Positions 16,511 through 26,382 of a stretch of 64,000 nt of DNA are shown here, piece by piece. The notes below the pieces were generated by a model. That model had not been told where the DNA came from. It made no database searches and worked only from the letters and a program-made list of their open reading frames with translations. This stretch comes from Sulfuricurvum sp. Lineage in GTDB: Bacteria; Campylobacterota; Campylobacteria; Campylobacterales; Sulfurimonadaceae. The stretch's first letter is position 1. The number at the start of each line of letters is the position of its first letter. A program made the position numbers and the translations under genes. The stretch is taken from positions 215,772 to 279,771 of the forward strand of contig JAUXYP010000006.1 in the NCBI GenBank assembly GCA_030694265.1. The letters run 5' to 3'.

Positions 16511-18457
16511 TTGGAGTTCAAGAAATGGATTATGAAGTTCATAGGTGGAAAGTCCGCCGGTACGATGGAAGCCGCAAACTATAATATAGATAAAGAGCTT
16601 TTTTATAAAATCTTGGACACGGATCCGTGCGCCATTTTATTTTTTACTAAAGATAATGGATGGATCGGAGCAAATAAGGCTTTTTTTGCATTAGTACAAG
16701 TAAAAACAATCGAAGAATTGCGCACAAAATATGAGAGTATCCGTGAATTGTTTAATGATGAAGATGAAGAAGTGTTTACGGAATACGATAAGAGCTGGTT
16801 GGATTACATCCGTACGCATTGTTCTAATGGATATGGATTGGGAATTGTGGATGCAAAAGGAAACCGCCATTCTATGACGGCAACGTCGACGTTGTTAAAT
16901 CAAGGTTCAAGTGAACTTTATTTACTTCGACTGGAAGATCGTAGTAACGTCGTAGCATTGCAGGATGAAGTAGTGCAGGTCGAAAACATGAAAACAAAGT
17001 TTTTGGCCAATATTGGGCATGAATTTCGTACACCAATGAATGGGATATTGGGTTTTGTTGACCTTCTTACTAAAACGACTCCGACCGAAACACAGCTTGA
17101 GTACATACATTCGGTACAGGGCTCTGCTCGTAACTTAATGTCCAATATTGAAAATTTACTCGATCTGGCGCAAATGCAAACAGGGCGACTTACCATTAGC
17201 AAATCAGATTTTAATATTATTACAGAAATGGAAGAACTGGCACGAGGGTTTGTCTCTTTAGGAGATGAAAAAGGGGTAGCTGTTCACTTTTTTATTGATC
17301 CTAAACTTCCAACACATTTAATTGGGGACATTCGCAAAATTAAACAAGTTTTGAACAATTTATATAACAATGCATTGAAATTCACTGCACCGCAAGGACG
17401 TATAACGATAGAGGTTAAACTCCTAAAACGCAATACGTCAGGAACGTGTAATATCGGATTTGGTGTCAAAGATACAGGAAAAGGAATTAGTAAAAGTGAG
17501 CTTAGCTATATCACTAGACCTTTTGTATCAGGCGATCATGCCGACAATCGATTGGGTGTAGGTTTGAGTTTATCACACGGATTGATTAATTTGATGGGCG
17601 GAGAGCTAAAAATCACGAGCGAAGAGGGAAAAGGTTCTTCTTTCAGTTTTGCCTTTACGCTGGATGGTTCATCCGACCAAGCAATGCGAATGATAAATGC
17701 CCATACAGCGAAAGTTGTCTTACTTGATGATAAACGGTTGGATGATGCGAATCATCTTACGAATTATCTTCGAAGTTTTGGAGTGAGTGTAACAAAAACA
17801 CATCTCATCGACGATAGTATTTTTGATGCGACTGATATAGTCTATTTTATCGCATCACAGCAGAAAAGTGATTGGATCTTAAAACTTTCAATGCTGAAAC
17901 GTACGTGTAAAACCATTTTATTATTGGATCAAAATGAACAGCTTCTCGCACGTACAATGCACGTTATTGATGCAGGTCTTTCTAAACCAATTTTACCTAC
18001 AACCTTGCTGACTCATTTAATTGATGTCCTAAATTTGGAAAAACAAGCTGAGGTCATAGTAGCACATTTACAACGTGGCATTAATGCGCTTGTGGTTGAA
18101 GACAATTTGATTAATCAGCGGTTGATTAAGCTTCTGCTCAAGGAATATGGACTCAATGTAGTAACCGCATCGGACGGTGAAGAAGGTGTGGAAGCATGCC
18201 GCAATCAAAAATTTGACATTGTCTTTATGGATATTGATATGCCGGTAAAAGATGGTATTTTGGCGACACAAGAAATTAAAGCCCAAGAAGGGATGAGTCG
18301 TGTCGGGAAAATGCCAATTATTGCCTTAACCGCATTGGCTATGGAAGGTGATCGGGAATACATTCTGGCCAAAGGGCTTGATGATTATATCTCTAAGCCG
18401 TTGACGAGAGAAAAACTCGAGTATATTTTGCATAAATATTTACAAGTTACAGCATAG
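16511..18457 (+). CDS. Hybrid sensor histidine kinase (PAS-HisKA-HATPase-REC)
   Basis: 648-aa cytosolic kinase. A PAS-like domain spans about 25-145; HisKA has the phospho-acceptor H170 in IGHEFRTPMNG; the HATPase_c domain shows N-box NNLYNNALKFT, G1 DTGKGI and G2 GVGLSLS; about 395-505 is a degenerate receiver-like stretch; a full receiver with VVEDNLINQ and MDIDMPVKDG forms the C-terminus. No transmembrane helix, so it senses an internal signal. The start is TTG at 16511 with GGGAG six bases upstream; the ATG at 16532 is an alternative. A paralogue with the same layout follows after 11 bases. Output partner unknown. Confidence 0.85.
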   Translation: MEFKKWIMKFIGGKSAGTMEAANYNIDKELFYKILDTDPCAILFFTKDNGWIGANKAFFALVQVKTIEELRTKYESIRELFNDEDEEVFTEYDKSWLDYIRTHCSNGYGLGIVDAKGNRHSMTATSTLLNQGSSELYLLRLEDRSNVVALQDEVVQVENMKTKFLANIGHEFRTPMNGILGFVDLLTKTTPTETQLEYIHSVQGSARNLMSNIENLLDLAQMQTGRLTISKSDFNIITEMEELARGFVSLGDEKGVAVHFFIDPKLPTHLIGDIRKIKQVLNNLYNNALKFTAPQGRITIEVKLLKRNTSGTCNIGFGVKDTGKGISKSELSYITRPFVSGDHADNRLGVGLSLSHGLINLMGGELKITSEEGKGSSFSFAFTLDGSSDQAMRMINAHTAKVVLLDDKRLDDANHLTNYLRSFGVSVTKTHLIDDSIFDATDIVYFIASQQKSDWILKLSMLKRTCKTILLLDQNEQLLARTMHVIDAGLSKPILPTTLLTHLIDVLNLEKQAEVIVAHLQRGINALVVEDNLINQRLIKLLLKEYGLNVVTASDGEEGVEACRNQKFDIVFMDIDMPVKDGILATQEIKAQEGMSRVGKMPIIALTALAMEGDREYILAKGLDDYISKPLTREKLEYILHKYLQVTA

Positions 18458-18468
18458 GATAGATACCA

Positions 18469-20376
18469 ATGGACTACACGGATTTATTTAAAGAAAAATT
18501 TCTTTCGTCGGTAGGAATGTTAACCTCATGTGCAAACTTGCACAGTGATCCTTTTTTGTATACGTATCTTTCAGGTGAAATTCTCGGCGCTAACAAACCT
18601 TTATTGTCACTTTTTGGAGAAGATCACGTTGTCGGAATTTCCGCAATAGAAGAATGGCTAAAACCACAGGGAGTAGAACTTTCTTTTCTTTTGTCACAAT
18701 CGGGTGAATATCGTGGAAAAGTAACTGCACAAGGAAAAGAATACGATATAGCGATACGTTCGGAAGTAATTCTTTTAGGAGATGAACCAATTATCGCGAT
18801 TGTTTTGCGGGACACTTCTGTTATTGAACGCGCACGTGCGGCTGAACGCTATTTTGACCAGTTTAAAAAGAAATTTTTGACGAATATGTCACATGAATTT
18901 AGAACGCCGATGAATGCCATTATCGGATTTACGGATTTACTCAAGGGGACTCCTCTGAGCTCATGGCAGCAAGAATATGTCGATATGGTTAGTAAAAGTG
19001 CCTCTTCGATGATGCGTAATATCGAAAATCTTTTGGAACTCATGCAAGTAGAAAGCGGAAGTATTCACGCAACGCTTCAAGTTTTTGCTCCGATAGAAAC
19101 GTTTGAAACTTTTTCGGTACAGTTTAAAGAACTGGCAGAGACTAAAGAGATTCAGCTTATGTTTTTAATTGATCCAAGATTGCCAAAAACAATGACGGGC
19201 GATCAGGATAAAATTTTGACAATTTTACGAAATTTGATTCAAAATGCAATTAAATTTACAAATGAGAATGGCCAAGTCCTTGTTGAAATCATCATTGTTA
19301 AAATGGAAAATCGCAGTATTGAAGTTGAATATGCCGTTAGCGACACAGGTATAGGCATTGATGCAGAGCATATTAAAACGCTGTTACGTCCTTTTGCCTC
19401 TGCATGGGAAAATCAGCGGCGTGGAAAAGATGGATTGGGTATTGGTCTAAGTCTAAGTCATAAATACGTGGATATGATGAATTCTCATTTGATGTTAGCC
19501 TCTCAAGAAGGTATTGGATCACGATTTTCATTTCGAATCACCCATAAAATTAGTGAAGTGGGAAGTTTCGAATTTATTGAGGGAACACAAGCCGCTCTTT
19601 ATTCGCACGACCTTGCATCAGCTCAGAGTGCATTGTTGCATAAATATTTGGATCTTTTTAATATTAAGACTACGACAATCACCACATTGGTTAATCGAAT
19701 TCTTTTTGACTCAAATATTCTTTTTATGGACACTCCTCATATCTCTAGCTCACAAATCGAATCCCTTAAAATGACGTATCCTGAATTGGAAATAGTTCCT
19801 ATCGTAGAACTGGAATACAGTGGAAAGGCAGATCTTTTATTGGAAGTTGTAAAATCGGTTGTGACTCTTCCGTTACTACCAAGTTCATTGCATAAAACAC
19901 TCTCCGTTGTATGGAATACTATGCCAAAAGAGTACATTGATACGAATGTACCGTTTATTTCCAGAAAAAAAGAAATTAAGATTTTGGTTGCTGAAGACAA
20001 CTTAATCAACCTTCGACTATTGGAAACTATTTTAGTACAGCAAAACTTCAAAGTTACAGCAGTCGATAATGGGCAAAAAGCAGTTGATGCGTATTTAAAA
20101 GAGCCGTTTGATTTGGTGCTTATGGATATTGATATGCCGGTCATGGACGGTTTGACGGCTAATCGTCTTATTAAAGAGATAGACAAGCGCGATGACCGAG
20201 GAGCTACTCCTGTTATTGCCTTGACGGCACATGCCCTTATTGGGGACAGGGAGAGAATTATTGGTGCTGGATTGGATGCACACCTTGCTAAGCCTATTGA
20301 TAAAAACTTCTTGTTACAAACGATTGAACGCTATTTGAAGATAGCCCAAGATGGTAAACATACAAAAAGTGTTTAA
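18469..20376 (+). CDS. Hybrid sensor histidine kinase, tandem paralogue
   Basis: 635-aa cytosolic kinase with the same domain order as its upstream neighbour: divergent PAS-like N-terminus (about 25-120), HisKA with H142 in NMSHEFRTPMNA, HATPase_c (DTGIGID, GIGLSLSH), a degenerate receiver-like middle (about 365-490), and a true C-terminal receiver (VAEDNLINLRL, MDIDMPVMDG, KPI). The kinase cores are clearly related while the N-terminal sensors have diverged, indicating tandem duplication followed by sensor specialisation. Probably co-transcribed with the first kinase (11-base gap). Cross-phosphorylation or heterodimerisation is possible but not shown. Confidence 0.85.
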   Translation: MDYTDLFKEKFLSSVGMLTSCANLHSDPFLYTYLSGEILGANKPLLSLFGEDHVVGISAIEEWLKPQGVELSFLLSQSGEYRGKVTAQGKEYDIAIRSEVILLGDEPIIAIVLRDTSVIERARAAERYFDQFKKKFLTNMSHEFRTPMNAIIGFTDLLKGTPLSSWQQEYVDMVSKSASSMMRNIENLLELMQVESGSIHATLQVFAPIETFETFSVQFKELAETKEIQLMFLIDPRLPKTMTGDQDKILTILRNLIQNAIKFTNENGQVLVEIIIVKMENRSIEVEYAVSDTGIGIDAEHIKTLLRPFASAWENQRRGKDGLGIGLSLSHKYVDMMNSHLMLASQEGIGSRFSFRITHKISEVGSFEFIEGTQAALYSHDLASAQSALLHKYLDLFNIKTTTITTLVNRILFDSNILFMDTPHISSSQIESLKMTYPELEIVPIVELEYSGKADLLLEVVKSVVTLPLLPSSLHKTLSVVWNTMPKEYIDTNVPFISRKKEIKILVAEDNLINLRLLETILVQQNFKVTAVDNGQKAVDAYLKEPFDLVLMDIDMPVMDGLTANRLIKEIDKRDDRGATPVIALTAHALIGDRERIIGAGLDAHLAKPIDKNFLLQTIERYLKIAQDGKHTKSV

Positions 20377-20414
20377 TGTTGATTAATTTGTATGTGATAT
20401 TCTTTTATTTGTAT

Positions 20415-20420
20415 TATAAT
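20415..20420 (+). promoter_or_regulatory. -10 box of the PEB4-like gene
   Basis: TATAAT, 45 bases upstream of the ATG at 20466, with AAGGA close to the start codon. No clear -35 hexamer at 17 bases. Confidence 0.45.
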
Positions 20421-20465
20421 TCAGTTATTGAAAAATCTTGAGTCAAAGATAAAATAAGGACAACG

Positions 20466-21308
20466 ATGAAACGACAGTTTTCTATTTGGGTATTAGGCGT
20501 GTTATTGAGCGGTTCAGTTGCAAGTGCAGCAGTTCTCGCAACAGTTAATGGTGATGCGATTACTTCGGATGAAGTGAATAAAGTATTGATGGAAGGGACT
20601 CAAGGACGATTTGATTCACTGCCTGCAGATAAGCAAAATGAATTACGTCAACGTATCATTGAGGGGATGGTCGCTCAGCAGCTTGTCTTTGAAGATGCAA
20701 AGAAAAGCGGTATCTTGGAATCTAAAGAGTATAAACAAGAATTCCAGCTCTTAATGGAACGCATGAAAATGCAGCTTGCAGCAAAGGTTTGGGAACAAAA
20801 GCAATTTGAGTCAATCAATGTAGATGCAAAAGAAGTCAAGTCGTATTATGATGCAAATTCTGATGAGTTTGTCGATAAAGAAAAAGTACGTGCACGTCAT
20901 ATCTTGATGAAAACAAAAGAGGATGCTGAGGCAGTTATTCAAAGTATGAAAGGTCTTAGTGGTGAAAAACTAAGAACTGAATTTACAGGGCAAGCTAAAT
21001 CAAAATCAACGGGACCGAGTGCTGCTAAAGGGGGCGATTTGGGTTACTTTCCACGCGGACAGATGGTACCGTCATTTAATGATGCTGTGTTTTCTATGAG
21101 AGAAGGGACGATTTCAACTGAGCCTGTTCAAAGTCAATTCGGATATCATGTTATCTATCTCGAAGATAAGAAGCCGGCACAGAAAATGAGTTTTGATGAA
21201 GTTAAAAATTTCATTGAGCAGCGTTTGAAAATGGATAAATTTAAAGCCTCTATGGAGAAGAAAATGAATTCTCTAAAAGCAAAAGCAAAAATTACCTACG
21301 CTAAATAA
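20466..21308 (+). CDS. Periplasmic PpiC-type chaperone (PEB4/CBF2-like)
   Basis: 280-aa exported protein. A signal peptide (about 1-21, GVLLSGSVASA) precedes a SurA-like helical chaperone region (about 22-125) and a parvulin domain (about 135-235) with RARHILMKT and FNDAVFSMREG...GYHVIYLE motifs. It folds outer-membrane proteins in the periplasm. The match to PEB4 (Cj0596) and HP0175 is supported by position beside fba, as in H. pylori, although here the two genes converge. A terminator follows at 21326. Confidence 0.88.
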   Translation: MKRQFSIWVLGVLLSGSVASAAVLATVNGDAITSDEVNKVLMEGTQGRFDSLPADKQNELRQRIIEGMVAQQLVFEDAKKSGILESKEYKQEFQLLMERMKMQLAAKVWEQKQFESINVDAKEVKSYYDANSDEFVDKEKVRARHILMKTKEDAEAVIQSMKGLSGEKLRTEFTGQAKSKSTGPSAAKGGDLGYFPRGQMVPSFNDAVFSMREGTISTEPVQSQFGYHVIYLEDKKPAQKMSFDEVKNFIEQRLKMDKFKASMEKKMNSLKAKAKITYAK

Positions 21309-21325
21309 ATCATCTTCTATCTCGT

Positions 21326-21350
21326 TTCCCGCATTTGCGGGAATTTTCTT
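21326..21350 (+). terminator. Rho-independent terminator of the PEB4-like gene
   Basis: TTCCCGC (21326-21332) pairs with GCGGGAA (21337-21343) around the loop ATTT and is followed directly by TTTTCTT. The opposite strand lacks a T-run at the matching place, so it mainly serves the plus strand. Confidence 0.8.
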
Positions 21351-21361
21351 CCTATTTTTTC

Positions 21362-22441
21362 TTAGTTACGATCGATTGCATTGAGGTCGTTAAACGCTAC
21401 TTTTACACGTTCAACTAATGTTTTTTGCCCATCACGTAACCATTTTCTTGGGTCATAATATTTTTTATTCGGTTTTTCTTCCCCCTCAGGGTTTCCGATT
21501 TGCCCTTGTAGGTAATCTTTGTATTTTTCATAATAGTCTTTAACCCCTTCCCATGTCGCCCACTGGGTATCGGTATCAATATTCATTTTGATAACGCCAT
21601 AACTGATGGCTTCCCGTATTTCTTCAAGACTTGAACCTGAACCGCCATGAAATACAAAGTTCACAGGCTTAGGCGCAGTATGAAACTTTTCTTGGATATA
21701 GCGTTGAGAATTGTCGAGGATAGAAGGTGTCAGGACAACATTACCTGGCTTATAAACACCATGCACATTACCAAAAGAGGCTGCAATAGTAAAGTTTTCA
21801 CTCACTTTCATAAGTTGTTCATACGCATACGCCACATCTTCAGGCTGTGTATAGAGAAGAGAATTGTCAATGTTAGTATTATCAACGCCATCTTCTTCAC
21901 CACCCGTAACACCCAGTTCGATTTCCAATGTCATACCAATTTTAGACATACGTTTTAGATATTCAACACAGGTTGCCACATTTTCTTCGAGACTTTCTTC
22001 GGAAAGGTCAAGCATATGAGAGCTAAATAATGGTTTGCCATGTTCCTTGAAATGCTTTTCTCCCGCATCGAGCAGGGCATCAATCCATGGTAAAAAGTTA
22101 CGCGCTGCGTGATCAGTGTGAAGTACTACAGGGATCCCATACGCTTCTGCCATCATGTGAACATGGATTGCGCCGCTGATAGCACCGACTATTGCCGCTT
22201 TTTCATTCTCATTGCTGAGTCCTTTACCGGCATAGTAGCTCGCACCACCATTTGAGAACTGAATAACAACAGGAGAATTAACCAGTTTTGCGGCTTCGAG
22301 TACGGCATTTATAGAGTCGGTTCCGACGACATTTACTGCTGGAAGGGCATACCCTTCTTCTTTTGCAATGGCGAATAAGGTATTGAGATCTTTCCCGAAT
22401 ACAACACCTGGTTTAATTACTTCTAATATACGTTTGGACAT
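21362..22441 (-). CDS. fba: Class II fructose-bisphosphate aldolase
   Basis: 359-aa zinc-dependent aldolase of the FbaA type. YALPAVNVVG opens the barrel, VVLHTDHAA carries the catalytic Asp and a zinc-binding His (TDH), LEIELGVTGGEEDGV is the class II Glu motif, and FGNVHGVY and FVFHGGSGS hold the other zinc histidines. In an autotroph it works mainly for gluconeogenesis from fixed carbon. Converges with the PEB4-like gene; its promoter region holds a TATAAT box and a hairpin including an A9 tract that may cover the ribosome-binding site (see findings). Confidence 0.95.
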   Translation of the reverse strand: MSKRILEVIKPGVVFGKDLNTLFAIAKEEGYALPAVNVVGTDSINAVLEAAKLVNSPVVIQFSNGGASYYAGKGLSNENEKAAIVGAISGAIHVHMMAEAYGIPVVLHTDHAARNFLPWIDALLDAGEKHFKEHGKPLFSSHMLDLSEESLEENVATCVEYLKRMSKIGMTLEIELGVTGGEEDGVDNTNIDNSLLYTQPEDVAYAYEQLMKVSENFTIAASFGNVHGVYKPGNVVLTPSILDNSQRYIQEKFHTAPKPVNFVFHGGSGSSLEEIREAISYGVIKMNIDTDTQWATWEGVKDYYEKYKDYLQGQIGNPEGEEKPNKKYYDPRKWLRDGQKTLVERVKVAFNDLNAIDRN

Positions 22442-22468
22442 GAACTACCCCAAAAAAAAATATGGGGC

Positions 22469-22474
22469 ATTATA
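22469..22474 (-). promoter_or_regulatory. -10 box of fba
   Basis: TATAAT on the minus strand, 27 bases upstream of the fba ATG at 22441. The short predicted leader is occupied by CCCCA and TGGGG flanking an A/T run. Confidence 0.5.
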
Positions 22475-22502
22475 GCATTCACCCCCAAATTTCCATATTA
22501 GC

Positions 22503-22508
22503 TATAAT
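22503..22508 (+). promoter_or_regulatory. -10 box of the M23 peptidase gene
   Basis: TATAAT, 14 bases upstream of the ATG at 22523, divergent from the fba promoter about 30 bases away. The leader to that ATG would be under 10 bases. Confidence 0.45.
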
Positions 22509-22522
22509 ATGAAAGAGAATAA

Positions 22523-23911
22523 ATGAGAAGGGGAAGTGCATTGGTAAAAAGCATACTGATCATCATATCAGCTATTTTGTTACTACAGGGACAAGATGGG
22601 TTACCTTATTGCACCTTGGCACAGCCTCTTGAACAGAATGCACGAAAAATGCGTCAGCTGGATGTGGAAGCACTAAATACTTCTGAAAAAAAGATTATTG
22701 AACGTTTTTGCAGCGGAGTGAAGGAAACTTTGTCTATGGGAGAAGCGTTGTCAAAATTTCCCAAACCACAGCCAGAGCTTTTAACAACCTATCTCAAAGA
22801 GTTAAGAGAGTTGACTTCCCAGGAAGAGGTGATTTATCAATTGTATCGTGCCTCTCTAAGTGATGCGATACAGACAGAAGACAACAAGAGATTTGAGCAT
22901 TTAACTTCTATTGGATTAGAACCTTTACATCAACCTCGTATCCGAGCTGATGCCATTGCGTATTATCAAAAGAATTTTCCGACGCATTCAATCAAAAGTC
23001 TTGATTTATTGTGTAATGAGCAGGTATTAGAGAAAAAAAGCATTCAATTCGTCCTTGAACAAGAACAGGCTTATGAAGAACATTTACGTATTTTAAAGCG
23101 TTCTGAAGCACAGCAAATACGAAAAACAGCGAAAATGGGTTCACGTAATAGCGTAATGATCACAGCAGAAACAACTTCAAGTGGTGCAATAGATTTTGAG
23201 GCAGAAAATTTGAATCCATACCGAGTGACATTGACACTTGATTTTGAAAGTATTTTGAATCTGAAGACATCAATTCATCTTCCATTGAGTATTGAATTGA
23301 GAGGATACAGTAAGAAGAAGATTTTAGCGCTCGATCGCATTGACAGTACTAAGAGTGTAAATTATAAGTCATCGTATGGATGGGTACGTGGATCACCGTT
23401 TGTTAAACATGACGATGCATATGTTTACGGACTTCCTTTCGCTAAAGGTTCAACCGTTCGTGTCTCCCAGGGGTATAATGGGGATACCTCCCATAAAGGG
23501 CTCTCTGCCTATGCCATTGATTTTCCATTACCGATGGGAACTTCTATCTATGCGGCACGTGACGGAATTATTGTGGGGGTTGAAGTATCGAATACTTTTG
23601 GTGGTCCCAGCCCGGAATATCGTCCATATGCTAACTATGTAGTTATTGAACATGATGATGGAACGATGGGAAATTATTACCACTTAAAACAGGGTGGAAC
23701 GGCTGTAAAGATCGGAGATAAAGTTACCAAAGGTCAGTTAATTGCATATTCTGGCAATACTGGCTATACGACGGCTCCGCACCTTCACTTTAGTGTTAGC
23801 AAAGTGGATCCTGTTTCGATGCGTCGCCCGATGAATCTTCCTGTTAAAATGCAAACAATGATGGGAATTGTCACGTGTCCTAGATGCGGAGATTATTATA
23901 CGGTACAATGA
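22523..23911 (+). CDS. M23 (LytM-type) peptidase, exported
   Basis: 462-aa predicted cell-wall endopeptidase. The N-terminal hydrophobic stretch ([14 protein letters not shown]) is a signal peptide or anchor; about 30-250 is helical and of unknown fold; the C-terminal M23 domain (about 310-430) has the zinc ligands in [11 protein letters not shown] (His, Asp) and HLHFSV, and the [12 protein letters not shown] strand. It would cut peptidoglycan cross-links, relevant to cell shape or separation. The last residues, [11 protein letters not shown], add a CxxC pair outside the usual domain. An alternative TTG start at 22541 has a stronger ribosome-binding site (AAGGGGAAG) and gives a cleaner signal peptide. 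Confidence 0.8.
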   Translation: MRRGSALVKSILIIISAILLLQGQDGLPYCTLAQPLEQNARKMRQLDVEALNTSEKKIIERFCSGVKETLSMGEALSKFPKPQPELLTTYLKELRELTSQEEVIYQLYRASLSDAIQTEDNKRFEHLTSIGLEPLHQPRIRADAIAYYQKNFPTHSIKSLDLLCNEQVLEKKSIQFVLEQEQAYEEHLRILKRSEAQQIRKTAKMGSRNSVMITAETTSSGAIDFEAENLNPYRVTLTLDFESILNLKTSIHLPLSIELRGYSKKKILALDRIDSTKSVNYKSSYGWVRGSPFVKHDDAYVYGLPFAKGSTVRVSQGYNGDTSHKGLSAYAIDFPLPMGTSIYAARDGIIVGVEVSNTFGGPSPEYRPYANYVVIEHDDGTMGNYYHLKQGGTAVKIGDKVTKGQLIAYSGNTGYTTAPHLHFSVSKVDPVSMRRPMNLPVKMQTMMGIVTCPRCGDYYTVQ

Positions 23912-23937
23912 GGGTTGAAAGTAAGGGAGTGTTTTAC

Positions 23938-25524
23938 ATGTTTGATACGGTTAAATCTAAAATTATTTTTTCAACATTAGTATTTGGTGTTTTAGGACTT
24001 TGGGCTGTTTACGGCTACTTAAATATGACATTTCACAACTTTTCTAATGAGACATCAAAGCGTTCTTTGACGATGTTAAGTCAGTCCATTTTTCAAACTT
24101 TGTCCCAAAGTATGCTTGCAGGCGATCCAAAAATTGTTGCGGAAACGATCGAAAAAGCAAAAGAAATTGACGGTATCATGGATGTTCAAGTTCAACGCTC
24201 AATAGCAGTCAATGAATTATTTGGCAGTCAAACACAAATGAGCGATGATCTTATGATCAAAAAGATTTTTGAGACTAAACAACCTGCAGTTATGGAGAAC
24301 AGTGAAAGAGGGCACACAATACGTTTATTACAACCTTTAGTCGCTGAGGAGAAATGTTTGGCCTGTCATACTAATGTTAAGACAGGCGATGTTTTGGGGA
24401 TCATGGATTTAGTTGTATCGATGGAACAAAATGATCAAGCTATTGATAAAACACAAAATGTATTGTTGATTGCTCTTGGAATTATTGTTATTGTATTTGT
24501 AATCATATTAAATCTTTTCTTCGGTAAAGAAGTTCTGGTTCCATTGAATGAATTACGCAATCGTATATCAGCACTGGTCAGTGGAGATAAAGATTTAACA
24601 AAACGGCTTGAAGTACTTAAAAAAGATGAATTTTCTCAAGCAGCAACCGCGGTGAATAATTTTGTAGAAATGATTCAAGAGACGGTTAATGAAGTCAAAT
24701 CTCTGGGCCAGCAAAATAATGCGATAGCCACTACCATCACCCAAGAAACCCAAAATATTTCGCAAGGGGTCGAGCAAGAGCGATTGATCGTTCAGGCAAC
24801 CACGGAAAAAAGTCATTCAATAAAAGCTACCCTTTCTACTGCAATTACAATATCAGAACAAACTCAAAGCAATATCACCAATGCAAATGCCGAACTGATA
24901 ACGGCAAAAGATGCACTGGAGCGTTTGGTTAATGAAGTAGAAGGATACATTGAGGCCGAACATGAAATGTCGTCGCAATTGGTAGGACTACGTAACGATG
25001 CGGAACAGGTCAAAAATGTATTAGGGGTTATTAAAGATATCGCGGATCAAACAAATCTTTTGGCACTTAATGCAGCTATTGAAGCAGCACGGGCAGGAGA
25101 ACATGGACGCGGATTTGCGGTGGTTGCAGATGAAGTACGTAAACTCGCTGAACGAACACAAAAAAGTTTAACGGAAATTGAGATTAGTGTAGGGACAATT
25201 GTCCAGTCGATCAATGACGTTAGCGATAAAATAGGACAAAATGCAATCAGCATGAATGGGCTAACGGATATTTCAAGAGAAGTAGAAGAAAAAATTTCAA
25301 TGACCTCCGTAGAGATGGAAAATTCAGTTATTGTGGCAAAACGTTCTCATGGGGATTCGGTTGATATGGTAAGTCATGTAGAATGGATTATTGATAAAAT
25401 ATCGCAAATCAATGATGTTTCCGGATCAAATCAAAAAAGTGTAGAAAAAATTGAAGAGGATTCAGGGCAGTTGTTGCGTGTTGCACAACTGCTTCAAGAC
25501 CATATTAACGAATTCAAGAGTTAA
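23938..25524 (+). CDS. Methyl-accepting chemotaxis protein with periplasmic haem-c sensor
   Basis: 528-aa transmembrane chemoreceptor. TM1 is about 9-28; the periplasmic domain (about 29-185) contains CLACH (C140, C143, H144), a haem-c attachment motif, followed by [11 protein letters not shown]2 is about 190-212; then HAMP and a signalling domain with the strongly conserved hairpin [32 protein letters not shown]. The layout resembles the haem-c PAS chemoreceptors known in Geobacter (GSU0582, GSU0935), so it may steer cells by redox potential, NO or O2. Start at 23938 is chosen over the longer frame because of AAGGGAG and the hydrophobic N-terminus. Its end overlaps the cupin gene by 11 bases, tail to tail. 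Confidence 0.88.
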   Translation: MFDTVKSKIIFSTLVFGVLGLWAVYGYLNMTFHNFSNETSKRSLTMLSQSIFQTLSQSMLAGDPKIVAETIEKAKEIDGIMDVQVQRSIAVNELFGSQTQMSDDLMIKKIFETKQPAVMENSERGHTIRLLQPLVAEEKCLACHTNVKTGDVLGIMDLVVSMEQNDQAIDKTQNVLLIALGIIVIVFVIILNLFFGKEVLVPLNELRNRISALVSGDKDLTKRLEVLKKDEFSQAATAVNNFVEMIQETVNEVKSLGQQNNAIATTITQETQNISQGVEQERLIVQATTEKSHSIKATLSTAITISEQTQSNITNANAELITAKDALERLVNEVEGYIEAEHEMSSQLVGLRNDAEQVKNVLGVIKDIADQTNLLALNAAIEAARAGEHGRGFAVVADEVRKLAERTQKSLTEIEISVGTIVQSINDVSDKIGQNAISMNGLTDISREVEEKISMTSVEMENSVIVAKRSHGDSVDMVSHVEWIIDKISQINDVSGSNQKSVEKIEEDSGQLLRVAQLLQDHINEFKS

Positions 25525-25810
25525 ACACTCCCAACCAAAGCGCATCATCCGATGTCGATAAAACTTGGTGGACCGTATGTCTCGGGAGAAAAACAGAGTC
25601 TCCTTCGCTAAGCTGCATAACCTTTTCATCCACTTTCAATTGTGCATTTCCGCGAATTAAGACAACCCATTCATCTTGCTCTTGATTGTAAACTTTTCCT
25701 GGTTGTAATAGATGTGACCGTATGGCCTCAATTTTAATATTTTTATTTTCATAAAGCGTTGCAAAGCTCTCAAAATCAGGCTTAGGGTTTTCTAGGGTAT
25801 AAATATTCAC
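25514..25810 (-). CDS. Small cupin-domain protein
   Basis: 98-aa single-domain beta-barrel. [17 protein letters not shown] and [19 protein letters not shown] are cupin motifs 1 and 2; the usual metal-binding set is partly kept (E in DEW, H in TVHQV), while the classic HxH of motif 1 is replaced by QDE. The substrate is unknown. It is transcribed leftward, divergent from aroK across 62 bases. Confidence 0.75.
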   Translation of the reverse strand: MNIYTLENPKPDFESFATLYENKNIKIEAIRSHLLQPGKVYNQEQDEWVVLIRGNAQLKVDEKVMQLSEGDSVFLPRHTVHQVLSTSDDALWLGVFNS

Positions 25811-25849
25811 GAGTCACTCCTAAGTTTATGCGTGTTATGATTGCACCAT

Positions 25850-25855
25850 TATAAT
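25850..25855 (+). promoter_or_regulatory. -10 box of aroK
   Basis: TATAAT, 17 bases upstream of the aroK ATG at 25873, implying a leader of about 10 bases. No clear ribosome-binding site lies in that leader. Confidence 0.45.
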
Positions 25856-25872
25856 TTAAAGTGTCCTAAATC

Positions 25873-26382
25873 ATGAAAAATATTGTATTAATCGGTTTTA
25901 TGGGAGTAGGCAAGGGTTCTGTAGCCCGTGCAATGGTTCAACAAACGGCTATGATGGCGTTGGATACCGATGATGTTATTGAGAGTATGGAAAACCGTTC
26001 GGTGAAAGAAATCTTTGCCAAAGAAGGTGAAGAATACTTTCGCAACTTGGAGCGTAAAACAGCACGATGGCTTAAGAAAAAAGTAGAGGGGACCATCATC
26101 TCTACGGGTGGCGGATTTTTTAAAGTTCCTGCCATTAAAAAAGTGGGAACAATTGTTTTACTTAATGCCCCATTTGAAACTATTTATGAGCGTATTTTAG
26201 CCCATCCGGATGCGGATAAAAAACTCAAAAAACGTCCTTTATTTCAAGATATTGATAAAGCGCGTGCTTTGTATGAAGAGAGACTTTCCCAGTATTTGAA
26301 AGTGGCTGATATTATCATAGATGTAAGTGATAAAGATGTGAATACCATTGCAAAAGAAATCTTAAAAAAGGTAAAAAAATGA
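25873..26382 (+). CDS. aroK: Shikimate kinase
   Basis: 169-aa P-loop kinase phosphorylating shikimate in aromatic amino-acid synthesis. Walker A reads GFMGVGKGSVA (GxGK with Gly-Ser instead of the usual Thr/Ser-Thr), DTDDVIE binds shikimate and magnesium, STGGGFF is the conserved GGG substrate loop, and KKRPLF the lid with its arginine. Length is normal. It overlaps the following thioredoxin-like gene by four bases (ATGA) and so starts an aroK-trx-hisD operon. Confidence 0.92.
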   Translation: MKNIVLIGFMGVGKGSVARAMVQQTAMMALDTDDVIESMENRSVKEIFAKEGEEYFRNLERKTARWLKKKVEGTIISTGGGFFKVPAIKKVGTIVLLNAPFETIYERILAHPDADKKLKKRPLFQDIDKARALYEERLSQYLKVADIIIDVSDKDVNTIAKEILKKVKK

